From: Anaeromassilibacillus senegalensis
GTDB taxonomy: Bacteria; Bacillota; Clostridia; Oscillospirales; Acutalibacteraceae
Direction of reading: 5' to 3'
DNA length: 64,000 nucleotides
Assembly (NCBI RefSeq): GCF_021531715.1
Contig: NZ_JAFBIT010000001.1
Coordinates: 124,001-188,000 of the forward strand
The notes under the pieces are model-generated. The model ran no database searches. It had not been told where the DNA came from and saw only the letters and a program-made list of their open reading frames with translations. Position numbers and translations under genes: made by a program. Below are positions 23,466-30,960 of this stretch, one piece after another (position 1 is the stretch's first letter; every line of letters starts with the position of its first letter).

Positions 23466-24551
23466 GAAAAGAGGAAGACCTCCAGAGAACGCAAAGTAGA
23501 TCGAGAAATCAAAGAAGATTTTGAAGGAAGCAAAAGCTTCAAAAAGATCGAAGCGGTTCAGCGTGCGGGACAAAAATCCCGAAGGTGAAAAGGCGCAGGA
23601 GAGAACTCTTGATGCAGCATTTCTAAAGATCCGACATGGTCATTCAAATGAAAACGCGAAGGCGGAAAACCGGATCTGTAGAAGGTATCCGGAGAATTTG
23701 GGGAACTGAAATCCATTCAAAGCGAAAACAACATGTACAAGCTTGTGATGGAAAAGTTCAGATGGAGATTTGAAGAGCAATCTCAGAAACGACACGGATA
23801 AGGAAATGCTGTGAGAGCCGAAAGGCAAAGATTAAAAAGAAAGCAGGTGAGGCCAATGGCTAACGAACCCCAGCAGTATATCGTCCGTGGTACATTGTGC
23901 CTCGGATAAATATACAGCAAAGAATGAAATCTGTATAAGGAAAAGACAGAAAATCGTTTCAATCCATGTGATGGCGAAGTAAAAATCTGTATACTGGTAA
24001 ATGCCGGGAGAACGGCGCAGAAGACAGAAAAAGGCGAAATGCTTAAACTTCGGCAGATCAAAGAGAAAAACAAAAATCTGAAATTTCCACCGGAACCAAA
24101 ATGCGAGAAGCAAAGAGGAAATCCGGACAGATAAAGGAATTGCCTATATCAGTTACAGCCGGTTTTATCAGATCGATAAAGCGGAAAACGGCACAAACAC
24201 AGACTTTCAGATTTATATGCACGCGATATTTCAGGCTTTAAGAAAGCTCGGGATCGAAAAGCGAGTCCCAAAAGGTTCAGCGTTATGGCATAAGAGAATC
24301 TAAAAGTTATGGATGATATAACGATTCAAATCAAATTTAATATAGAAAAACAAATAATTTGTTTGGAGTTGTTTCCAATGTACGCGTGATTACCCTGAAA
24401 GCCAGACAAAAGCTGTGACATCCGGGATAAACCGGAAGAGGACAGTCCAATGCACAGAGTAATTTAGGTCGAACATCGACACGATAAAACACACAACACA
24501 CAAACAGAAAGATCAAAAGGGCTTTTCCGGAAATTGGAGAAGCCCTTTTTA
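23466..24551 (+). ncRNA. Large (~1.1 kb) structured noncoding RNA, class unknown
   Basis: Between a consensus promoter and a 13-bp terminator stem lie ~1,085 bases with no convincing gene. The base make-up (A/G-rich, low in C and T) is unlike the GC-rich neighbours. Helices paired by eye: 23471-74/23479-82; 23519-26/23537-44; 23566-70/23577-81; long-range 23615-23/23803-11 (9 bp) closing a domain; 23627-33/23671-77, competing with 23670-75/23687-92; 23712-16/23748-52; 23765-70/23779-84. Further helices: a GAAA tetraloop at 23817-26; 23849-58/23893-903 (10 bp, one bulge); 23911-17/23931-37; 24003-06/24013-16; 24158-61/24189-92 enclosing 24162-69/24175-82; 24235-39/24243-47; 24250-56/24262-69. 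Towards the 3' end: 24296-300/24323-27 enclosing 24306-10/24318-22; 24348-54/24358-64; 24413-17/24453-57 enclosing 24421-25/24432-36; 24468-72/24476-80. Loops are purine-rich. Size recalls the ornate GOLLD, ROOL and OLE RNAs; membership is untested. Confidence 0.8.
24516..24551 (+). terminator. Terminator of the large RNA gene
   Basis: 13-bp stem 24516-24528 / 24536-24548 (one G-U pair, loop GGAAATT) ending in a run of T. It follows an unpaired A/C-rich linker (24481-24510). Confidence 0.93.
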
Positions 24552-24603
24552 CATTCCGCATTTTGAAATATGCGCGATGCGACAGGGGAAGCCGGGAAAG
24601 ACG

Positions 24604-24632
24604 TTGTTTTTAGGTGGGGTTTGTGGTATACT
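24604..24632 (+). promoter_or_regulatory. Promoter of the thioredoxin-reductase-like operon
   Basis: -35 TTGTTT (24604-24609), 17-bp spacer, -10 TATACT (24627-24632). Confidence 0.7.
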
Positions 24633-24725
24633 AAAAAACAATAGGAATTATGCTGCACGGCAGGCAGCGGGCGCGGGAAAAAACGCGCCTTGGAATGAAA
24701 TCGGAGAAAGGAATGCGATATACTG

Positions 24726-25643
24726 ATGAATGATAAAAAGATGTATGACGTTGTGATTGTCGGCGCAGGCCCGGCAGGATTGACGGCCGCGCTGTACTGC
24801 GGCCGTGCGGGCTTCGATACACTGGTGCTCGAAAAGCTCTCGCCCGGCGGGCAGATGGCGACAACAAATGAGATTGAAAACTATCCGGGCTTTCCGGGTG
24901 TGACCGACGGCTTTTCGCTTGCGATGAATATGAAAGCGCAGGCGGAACAGTTCGGAGTACAGCAGGATTACGCCGAGGTGCTCGCGCTGCGCACAGAGGG
25001 GGATATCAAGCTCCTCGAGACGAAAAAAGGCACGCTGCGCGCGCGCAGTGTGATCCTTGCACCGGGCGCCGCGCCGCGTCTGCTCGGGCTGCCGAACGAA
25101 AGCGCGCTGCGCGGCAAGGGCGTGTCGTATTGTGCGACATGCGACGGCGCCTTTTACCGCAAAAAGACGGTCGCAGTTGTGGGCGGTGGCGACACGGCCG
25201 CAGCGGATGCGGTATTCCTTTCTTCGCTCTGCGAGAAGGTCTACCTGATCCATCGCCGGGATAAGTTGCGCGCTTCAAAGAGCTATACAGCAAAGCTCGA
25301 TAAACCGAATATTGAGATGGTCTGGAACAGCGTCGTGGAGGAGATCCTGGAGAACGGCCGCGTCTGCGGCATCCGTGTGCGCAACGTTCAAACGAACGAG
25401 GAACGACAGATCGACCTGAACGGCCTGTTTGTGGCGGTCGGCAACGTCCCGGCAACGGATTTTGTCCGCGGCGCGGTGGAACTGGATGCGGCCGGCTATT
25501 TCACCGCAGGTGAAGACACAAAGACGAATATCCCCGGCGTATTTGCAGCGGGCGACTGCCGCAGAAAACCGCTCAGACAGATTGTCACGGCGGCGGCGGA
25601 CGGCGCGGTGGCGGCGTACGCGGTAGAGGAATACCTCTCCTGA
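24726..25643 (+). CDS. Thioredoxin reductase-like FAD/NAD(P) disulfide oxidoreductase
   Basis: A 305-aa flavoprotein of the TrxB fold. The FAD motif is VGAGPAGLTAALYCGRAG at the N-terminus, the redox-active Cys pair is SYCATCDGAF (~133-139), the NAD(P) motif is VVGGGDTAAADA, and the C-terminal FAD motif is GVFAAGDCRRK. It moves electrons from NAD(P)H or ferredoxin to a thioredoxin-like partner. No thioredoxin gene is adjacent. RBS AGAAAGGAATG; start ATG 24726. The GtrA gene follows after 16 bp. Confidence 0.93.
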   Translation: MNDKKMYDVVIVGAGPAGLTAALYCGRAGFDTLVLEKLSPGGQMATTNEIENYPGFPGVTDGFSLAMNMKAQAEQFGVQQDYAEVLALRTEGDIKLLETKKGTLRARSVILAPGAAPRLLGLPNESALRGKGVSYCATCDGAFYRKKTVAVVGGGDTAAADAVFLSSLCEKVYLIHRRDKLRASKSYTAKLDKPNIEMVWNSVVEEILENGRVCGIRVRNVQTNEERQIDLNGLFVAVGNVPATDFVRGAVELDAAGYFTAGEDTKTNIPGVFAAGDCRRKPLRQIVTAAADGAVAAYAVEEYLS

Positions 25644-25659
25644 GGGGTGCAGGATCAAA

Positions 25660-26112
25660 ATGGACAAGATGAAAGAGCTGTATATCAAATATCGGGAGAT
25701 GATCCTGTATATTGTGTTCGGTGGGCTGACAACAGCTGTCAGCTTTGTCTCCTACTGGATTTTTGTGGATGTATTTCATATTCCGTATATGGTTTCCACA
25801 GCGCTCTCGTGGATCGTATCTGTCACGTTCGCCTATGTTACAAACCGGAAATGGGTGTTTGAGAGCCGGGCACACGGCTTTTGGCCGGTGCTGCTCGAGA
25901 TGCTCCGCTTCTATGCGTGCCGCATCGCTTCCGGCCTGATGGAAATGGGACTGATGTTCACGGGTGTCGATCTGCTGCACATCAACGATAAGATCGTCAA
26001 GCTGTTTGCGAATGTGTTCGTCATCATTGCAAACTACGTGTTGAGCAAATTGATCGTTTTTCGTAAGAAACGGAGCGTTGACGAATCCGCCCGGCAGGAC
26101 TATAATAGATAA
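25660..26112 (+). CDS. GtrA-family membrane protein
   Basis: A 150-aa protein with four hydrophobic segments (~15-35, 40-62, 88-108, 113-135). The GtrA signature is YIVFGGLTTAVSFVSYW, SWIVSVTFAYVTNRKWVF. GtrA proteins are thought to help move lipid-linked sugars across the membrane for glycosylation of cell-wall polymers or antigens. The neighbouring LCP transferase and sugar nucleotidyltransferase suggest a shared envelope-polymer role. Confidence 0.88.
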   Translation: MDKMKELYIKYREMILYIVFGGLTTAVSFVSYWIFVDVFHIPYMVSTALSWIVSVTFAYVTNRKWVFESRAHGFWPVLLEMLRFYACRIASGLMEMGLMFTGVDLLHINDKIVKLFANVFVIIANYVLSKLIVFRKKRSVDESARQDYNR

Positions 26113-26154
26113 AACAAAACCGGAGGCGCTGTGCGTCCGGGATTGGAGGTTTAA

Positions 26155-27237
26155 ATGGCTAAGGGAAGACAGCGGCGGGATGAATTCGAGGACGTTTCAA
26201 GCGATTCCTCGAAGCAGGCCTACCGCAGAAATCAAAAGAAAAAGAAAAAAACGGGGCTGAAGGTCTTTTTGGGCATTTTCTTCTCGCTGCTGATTCTCAT
26301 CGGCGGCGTGCTGATTTACGTGTCCACATTTATGCTCGGCGGGCTGAAGACCACGAATATCACGCGAAACAAAGAGGAGCTCGGCATTTCGGAGGATACG
26401 CAGTCGGAAGCGGGCATCACGAACATTGCACTGTTTGGTGTGGATGCGCGCGGTGATTCCGAAACCTTTACGGGCCGCAGCGACGCGATCATGGTGATGT
26501 CGATCGACACGATCCACAATAAGGTGAAGCTGACCTCCCTGATGCGCGATGTGCGCGTCTACATCGGTGAGGAATGCGCTTATGATACCGGCTACGACAA
26601 GCTGAACCACGCATATATGTACGGCGGGCCGGAGCTGGCAATCCGCACGATCAACCAGAATTTCGGGCTGGATATTCAGGATTATGTCACGGTCAATTTC
26701 GCTGCGATGGCGGAAATCGTCGATGCGTTCGGCGGTGTGGATATCGAAGTGACCGACGACGAAATCTATGAACTCAACAAAAACCTGCGCAATCTGCAGG
26801 GGGAGAGCCCGGAATCGCTTTCCGGCCCGATGGTGGAGTACACCGGCAGTGCCGGCCTCGCACATCTCGACGGCAACCAGGCCGTTGCCTACGGCCGCAT
26901 CCGCGCGATCGGCAACGATAACGCACGTGTGGAACGCCAGCAGGAGGTGCTTTCCGCGCTGCTGGGTAAGGTGGGATCGATCTCAAAGCTCGAATATCCC
27001 GGCATCGTCAGCAAGCTGGCGCCGCTCTGTGAAACCTCGCTGTCCGTCGATCGAATTATCGGCTGCGCGCAGATCGCTCTGACCGGCTTTACGATCGAGC
27101 GCCTTTCCATTCCGGGCGACGAAGAAGGGTATGACTCCGATTACTGTGAGGGCGGCGGCTGGATGTGGACGTACGACGTAGAGCAGGCTGGCCGTCACGT
27201 CCGCCGGTTCATCTACGAGGACGACTATAAAGAATAA
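26155..27237 (+). CDS. LCP-family (LytR-CpsA-Psr) cell-wall polymer transferase
   Basis: A 360-aa membrane-anchored protein. It has a basic cytosolic start (~1-35, RNQKKKKK), one membrane helix (~37-60) and an extracellular LCP domain (~85-330). The conserved residues are in GRSDAIMVMSID, LMRDVRVYI, KLNHAYMYGG, FAAMAEIVDAFGGVDIEV and AVAYGRIR. LCP enzymes attach wall teichoic acid, capsule or other undecaprenyl-linked polymers to peptidoglycan. Start ATG 26155 after TTGGAGG. Confidence 0.93.
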   Translation: MAKGRQRRDEFEDVSSDSSKQAYRRNQKKKKKTGLKVFLGIFFSLLILIGGVLIYVSTFMLGGLKTTNITRNKEELGISEDTQSEAGITNIALFGVDARGDSETFTGRSDAIMVMSIDTIHNKVKLTSLMRDVRVYIGEECAYDTGYDKLNHAYMYGGPELAIRTINQNFGLDIQDYVTVNFAAMAEIVDAFGGVDIEVTDDEIYELNKNLRNLQGESPESLSGPMVEYTGSAGLAHLDGNQAVAYGRIRAIGNDNARVERQQEVLSALLGKVGSISKLEYPGIVSKLAPLCETSLSVDRIIGCAQIALTGFTIERLSIPGDEEGYDSDYCEGGGWMWTYDVEQAGRHVRRFIYEDDYKE

Positions 27238-27271
27238 CGGGTACATATCGAGGAAGAAAGGATTGCATAAC

Positions 27272-28189
27272 ATGAAAAAACCGATTTTGGTCGTGATGGC
27301 GGCGGGGATGGGCAGCCGGTACGGCGGCCTGAAGCAGATCGACCCCGTCGGCAAGAACGGCGAGATCATCATGGATTTTTCGATTTACGATGCGATGCGG
27401 GCTGGCTTTTCCAAGGTGATTTTCATCATTAAAGAAGAGCGTCTGCAGGATTTCAAAGAGGTCGTGGGCGACCGCGTTTCCCGCTATATTCCGGTGGAAT
27501 ACGCATTCCAGAAGCTCGACGATCTGCCCGAGGGCTTTTCGGTGCCCGAAGGGCGTGAGAAGCCGTGGGGAACCGGTCACGCCGTGCTCGCAGCGCGTGA
27601 TTTGATCGATGCGCCGTTTGCGGTCATCAATGCTGACGATTTTTACGGCGGCGAGGCGTTCCGGGAGATCGGTGCGTTTTTGGAGACGGCGGAGGACGGC
27701 GAAAAGGCGCACTGGGCGATGGTCGGCTATCAGCTTCAGAACACGCTGACCGAAAACGGCCATGTCGCGCGCGGCGTCTGCGTCGAAAAGGACGGCATCC
27801 TCGAAACGGTCGTGGAGCGCACGCGCATCGAAAAGCGTGCGGACGGCCCGGCCTACACGGAGGACGGCGGCGAGACGTGGCATTCGCTTCCGGCAGACGC
27901 CACCGTTTCGATGAACCTGTGGGGCTTCACGCCCGGCTTTGTGGAGGACTTGAAGCGTGATTTCCGCGCGTTCCTCGAGAACGACGTGCCGAAGAACCCG
28001 ATGAAGGCGGAATATTTCCTGCCCTTTGTCGTCAACGATCAGATCCGCGCGGGCAAGGCCGATGTGCGCGTGCTGAAATCGGCGGACAAATGGTATGGCG
28101 TTACATACAAGGAAGATAAACCGGTCGTGATGCGCGCTTTGGCGGACATGATGGCCTCCGGCGTGTATCCGGATCCGCTCTGGAAGTAA
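27272..28189 (+). CDS. Sugar nucleotidyltransferase-like protein
   Basis: A 305-aa protein of the NTP-transferase fold. The nucleotide-binding motif is MAAGMGSRYGGLKQIDP (~9-25), the acidic metal site is INADDFYGGEAF and the substrate region is PWGTGHAVLAAR. It probably couples a nucleotide to a sugar phosphate or related compound. Its specificity is not clear and it differs from RmlA and GalU in detail. Start ATG 27272 behind AGAAAGGA. A terminator follows. Confidence 0.82.
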   Translation: MKKPILVVMAAGMGSRYGGLKQIDPVGKNGEIIMDFSIYDAMRAGFSKVIFIIKEERLQDFKEVVGDRVSRYIPVEYAFQKLDDLPEGFSVPEGREKPWGTGHAVLAARDLIDAPFAVINADDFYGGEAFREIGAFLETAEDGEKAHWAMVGYQLQNTLTENGHVARGVCVEKDGILETVVERTRIEKRADGPAYTEDGGETWHSLPADATVSMNLWGFTPGFVEDLKRDFRAFLENDVPKNPMKAEYFLPFVVNDQIRAGKADVRVLKSADKWYGVTYKEDKPVVMRALADMMASGVYPDPLWK

Positions 28190-28197
28190 AGAACAGC

Positions 28198-28225
28198 AGA
28201 GGGCCGCGTTTTGCGGCTCTTTTTT
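28198..28225 (+). terminator. Terminator
   Basis: 10-bp stem (two G-U pairs) 28198-28207 / 28213-28222 ending in TTTTTT. Confidence 0.85.
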
Positions 28226-28267
28226 GTGCGGTTCTGCGCTTTTTTCTCGAAAACTGTGTTTTCCCCC

Positions 28268-28296
28268 TTGCGAAAAAGCCGAAAAAAAGCTATAAT
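28268..28296 (+). promoter_or_regulatory. Promoter of the NifU-like/GGGtGRT operon
   Basis: -35 TTGCGA (28268-28273), 17-bp spacer, -10 TATAAT (28291-28296). Leader of ~105 nt. Confidence 0.8.
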
Positions 28297-28406
28297 GAAG
28301 AAAATCAGTAGTATGGCATTTTGCGGGATGCGGGCGGTGCTTTTGGCGCGGCTTCGTGTCTGCGTGATGTCTGCCAAATAAACTGGAACCGAAAGGAGTA
28401 CCACTT

Positions 28407-29099
28407 ATGAATTATTCCAAAGAAGTGGAAATGATGTGCACTGTAGCCAAGGGTCCGAAGCACGGTCCGGCTCCGATCCCGGAAGAGGGCAAATGGGTAC
28501 AGGCAAAGGAAATCAAGGATATTTCTGCTTACACCCACGGCGTGGGCTGGTGTGCACCGCAGCAGGGCGCTTGCAAGCTGTCCCTGAACGTCAAGGACGG
28601 CGTTATCGAAGAGGCGCTCGTTGAGACGATCGGCTGCTCCGGCATGACGCACTCCGCGGCTATGGCGGCTGAAATCCTCCCGGGCAAGACGATCCTCGAG
28701 GCGCTGAACACAGACCTCGTCTGCGACGCGATCAACACCGCGATGCGCGAGCTGTTCCTCCAGATCGTTTACGGTCGTTCCCAGTCCGCTTTCTCCGAGG
28801 GCGGTCTCGTCATCGGCGCAGGCATGGAAGACCTCGGTAAGGGCGCGCGCTCCATGGTCGGCACCATGTACGGCACAAAGGCAAAGGGCGTTCGTTATCT
28901 TGAGATGACCGAAGGCTACTGCACAAGAATGGCGCTCGACGCTGACGACCAGGTCATCGGCTACGAGTTCGTTTCCCTCGGCAAAATGACAGACTTCATC
29001 AAGAAGGGCATGGAGCCGAACGAAGCATACGAGAAGTCCAAGGGTACATACGGCAGATTTGCTGACGCCGTCAAGTACATCGACCCGCGCAAGGAATAA
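28407..29099 (+). CDS. NifU/IscU-like iron-sulfur scaffold-type protein
   Basis: A 230-aa protein with an IscU-like core. ETIGCSGMTHSAAMAAEILP (~70-90) matches the second conserved cysteine region of NifU_N scaffolds, and GWCAPQQGACKLSLNVKDG offers further cysteines. Related Clostridia genes are annotated as Fe-S cluster assembly scaffold proteins. It differs from ordinary IscU in length and in its C-terminal half (MYGTKAKGVRYLEMTEGYC), so the scaffold role is inference. Strong RBS AAAGGAG, biased codons like gapA and nifJ, and a 13-bp gap to the GGGtGRT gene indicate high co-expression. Confidence 0.7.
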   Translation: MNYSKEVEMMCTVAKGPKHGPAPIPEEGKWVQAKEIKDISAYTHGVGWCAPQQGACKLSLNVKDGVIEEALVETIGCSGMTHSAAMAAEILPGKTILEALNTDLVCDAINTAMRELFLQIVYGRSQSAFSEGGLVIGAGMEDLGKGARSMVGTMYGTKAKGVRYLEMTEGYCTRMALDADDQVIGYEFVSLGKMTDFIKKGMEPNEAYEKSKGTYGRFADAVKYIDPRKE

Positions 29100-29112
29100 G
29101 GAGGGCACGAGC

Positions 29113-30111
29113 ATGGCAACATTTGAAGGTTACGAGAGACGTGAGGCGAAAATCCTCGGCGTCCTGAAAGAATACGGCATTTCCTCGATCGACGAGTGCA
29201 AGACCATCTGCGAGGAAAAGGGCATCGATCCGTACACCATCGTACAGGAAACACAGCCGATCTGCTTTGAGAACGCAAAGTGGGCTTACACCGTAGGCTG
29301 CGCAATTGCCATCAAGATGGGCTGCACAAAGGCTGCGGACGCCGCTGCTGCCATCGGCATCGGTCTGCAGGCGTTCTGTATCCCGGGCTCCGTTGCGGAG
29401 AACCGCAAGGTCGGTCTCGGTCACGGCAACCTCGGCAAGATGCTCCTTTCCGAGAAGACAGAGTGCTTCGCGTTCCTCGCAGGTCACGAATCCTTCGCGG
29501 CGGCTGAGGGCGCAATCAAGATCGCGCTCAACGCGAACAAGGTCAGAACCAACCCGCTCCGCGTTATTCTGAACGGTCTGGGCAAGGACGCTGCGTTCAT
29601 CATTTCCAGAATCAACGGCTTCACCTATGTGGAGACCGAGTTCGATCCGTACAGCGAGGAAGTTAAGGTTGTCAGCGAGACACCGTACTCCAACGGTCCG
29701 CGTGCGGACGTCAAGTGCTACGGCGCAGACAACGTTCCGGAAGGCGTTGCGATCATGAAGCTCGAGAAGGTCGGCGTTTCCATCACCGGTAACTCCACCA
29801 ACCCGACCCGCTTCCAGCATCCGGTTGCTGGCACCTACAAGAAGTGGTGTGTCGAGAACGGCGTCAACTACTTCTCCGTGGCGTCCGGCGGCGGCACAGG
29901 CCGTACGCTCCATCCGGACAACATGGCGGCTGGCCCGTCCTCTTACGGCATGACCGACACCATGGGCCGCATGCACTCCGATGCGCAGTTCGCGGGTTCC
30001 TCCTCCGTCCCGGCACACGTCGAGATGATGGGTCTCATCGGCATGGGCAACAACCCGATGGTCGGCGCGACCGTCGCCTGCGCTGTTGCAGTTGAAGAGG
30101 CTTCCAAGTAA
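29113..30111 (+). CDS. GGGtGRT protein
   Basis: A 332-aa protein of the family named after its GGGtGRT motif, seen here as SVASGGGTGRTLHPDNMAAG (~258-277). Other marked segments are GLGHGNLGKMLLS, FLAGHESFAAAEGAIKIA and SDAQFAGSSSVPAHVEMMG. The biochemical function is unknown. It nearly always, to my knowledge, follows the NifU-like gene, as it does here. Codon choice points to high expression. A strong terminator follows. Confidence 0.88.
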   Translation: MATFEGYERREAKILGVLKEYGISSIDECKTICEEKGIDPYTIVQETQPICFENAKWAYTVGCAIAIKMGCTKAADAAAAIGIGLQAFCIPGSVAENRKVGLGHGNLGKMLLSEKTECFAFLAGHESFAAAEGAIKIALNANKVRTNPLRVILNGLGKDAAFIISRINGFTYVETEFDPYSEEVKVVSETPYSNGPRADVKCYGADNVPEGVAIMKLEKVGVSITGNSTNPTRFQHPVAGTYKKWCVENGVNYFSVASGGGTGRTLHPDNMAAGPSSYGMTDTMGRMHSDAQFAGSSSVPAHVEMMGLIGMGNNPMVGATVACAVAVEEASK

Positions 30112-30130
30112 GTTTCATACAGCAGTTCTG

Positions 30131-30167
30131 CAAGCCACTGGTTTTCCAGTGGCTTGTTTGTTTTTTG
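30131..30167 (+). terminator. Terminator after the GGGtGRT gene
   Basis: 11-bp perfect stem CAAGCCACTGG / CCAGTGGCTTG with TTTT loop, then TTTGTTTTTTG. Confidence 0.95.
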
Positions 30168-30176
30168 TCGGAATGA

Positions 30177-30205
30177 TGGACAAGAGATGGATAATGTGAT
30201 AAGAT
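30177..30205 (+). promoter_or_regulatory. Promoter of lipoprotein gene
   Basis: -35 TGGACA (30177-30182), 17-bp spacer, -10 TAAGAT (30200-30205). Confidence 0.6.
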
Positions 30206-30241
30206 GAACTTGAAATCTTTGACTGTGCGGAGGGGAATAAC

Positions 30242-30634
30242 ATGAAAAAGCTGTGTGCTCTGGCATTGATTCTGGCCATGATGCTGTTGCTGACATCTTG
30301 CGGGATGGTCGAGAAAATGGTCGGCGATGCGGTGCGGGAAAGCTACGGCGATGAAGTCGGCGATCTCTATGAAGAGGCGCTCGAGCAGAACCGGCAGGAT
30401 CTGAAAGAGCTGGAGGATGACTGGAATACGGTTCGTGATTCGATGCGGGACGAGCTGCACGCCGCGGCCGAGGAACAGTACGGCGAGCAGGCCGAGGAGG
30501 CCAAAGTGCTTAAGGAAAAGACTTTTGATCTGCCGGGACGTGCGTACCAGTTTTTCGGAAATACGACCGTACACAACGGCATTACGTTTTATAATCCCAA
30601 ATATATTATCGAGCATGATGCGCTGCCGAATTGA
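30242..30634 (+). CDS. Small predicted lipoprotein, unknown function
   Basis: A 130-aa protein with a lipoprotein signal (MKKLCALALILAMMLLLTSC; lipobox LTSC, Cys at residue 20). A highly charged helical or coiled-coil segment follows (~30-100, rich in Glu, Lys and Asp), then a short Tyr/Asn-rich tail. It would be anchored on the outer face of the membrane. No family recognised. RBS GCGGAGGGG. Confidence 0.65.
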   Translation: MKKLCALALILAMMLLLTSCGMVEKMVGDAVRESYGDEVGDLYEEALEQNRQDLKELEDDWNTVRDSMRDELHAAAEEQYGEQAEEAKVLKEKTFDLPGRAYQFFGNTTVHNGITFYNPKYIIEHDALPN

Positions 30635-30669
30635 CAGGTCGGGCTGTTTCGAGAAAGGAATGAGACAGG

Positions 30670-30945
30670 ATGAACACATTTGAAAAGCTGGAGACGCTGA
30701 CGGCGAAAGCGAAGGCGGATGCGGCGCTGCGCGGACGGCTGCTCGGGACGCGCGAGAGCCGGGATCCGCTCGTGTCATTCTGCGCGATTGCGCAGGCGGC
30801 GGGGGTCGATCTCTCCGTCGGCGAGCTGTTCGCCGTAGGACAGGAGTATTCGGACAACCAGTGCAAGAGCACGAACGGCGGAAATCCAACGCCCTACGAC
30901 GCCTTTGACGATGCCTACGAAAACTTTCTGGCGGGACTCGCCTGA
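30670..30945 (+). CDS. Small Nif11-like protein
   Basis: A 91-aa protein. Its first 55 residues (LETLTAKAKADAALRGRLLG..., IAQAAGVDLSVGEL) resemble Nif11/nitrile-hydratase-leader domains, which often occur as leader regions of peptide natural products. The C-terminal part is Asn/Tyr/Asp-rich (NPTPYDAFDDAYENFLAGLA). No cyclase or lanthionine synthetase gene is nearby, so a leader-peptide role is not supported by context. It follows the lipoprotein gene and precedes the AraC gene by 15 bp. Confidence 0.55.
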   Translation: MNTFEKLETLTAKAKADAALRGRLLGTRESRDPLVSFCAIAQAAGVDLSVGELFAVGQEYSDNQCKSTNGGNPTPYDAFDDAYENFLAGLA

Positions 30946-30960
30946 TCCCAGGAGGCGCTT

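Noticed and set aside
23521-23709. 62-codon plus-strand frame (MKEAKASKRSK...) inside the large RNA region
   Set aside because: No RBS, no family, low-complexity Lys/Arg/Glu composition that follows from the A/G-rich DNA, and it cuts through several well-paired helices.
23856-23909. Short ORF MANEPQQYIVRGTLCLG with AGGTGAGG upstream, resembling the start of PAAR-like/DUF4280 proteins
   Set aside because: It stops after 17 codons, no continuation of that family was found in other frames, and the whole stretch is occupied by the 10-bp helix 23849-23858/23893-23903. A decayed gene cannot be fully excluded.
23783-24113. Two minus-strand frames of 93-96 codons (Phe/Leu/Ser-rich)
   Set aside because: Antisense reading of purine-rich DNA gives Phe/Leu/Ser-rich products; no RBS, no family.
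24082-24303. 73-codon stop-free stretch (contains GIAYISYSRFYQIDKAENG)
   Set aside because: It has no start codon near a RBS and no recognised family, and hairpins 24130-24150, 24158-24192 and 24235-24269 explain the sequence better. Flagged because it looks protein-like in part.
24436-24460. GAGGACAGTCC followed by ACAGAG, one base from the RNase P signature GAGGAAAGTCC
   Set aside because: It lies near the 3' end of the transcript, lacks the P4 partner and the rest of the RNase P core, and is used in local hairpins.
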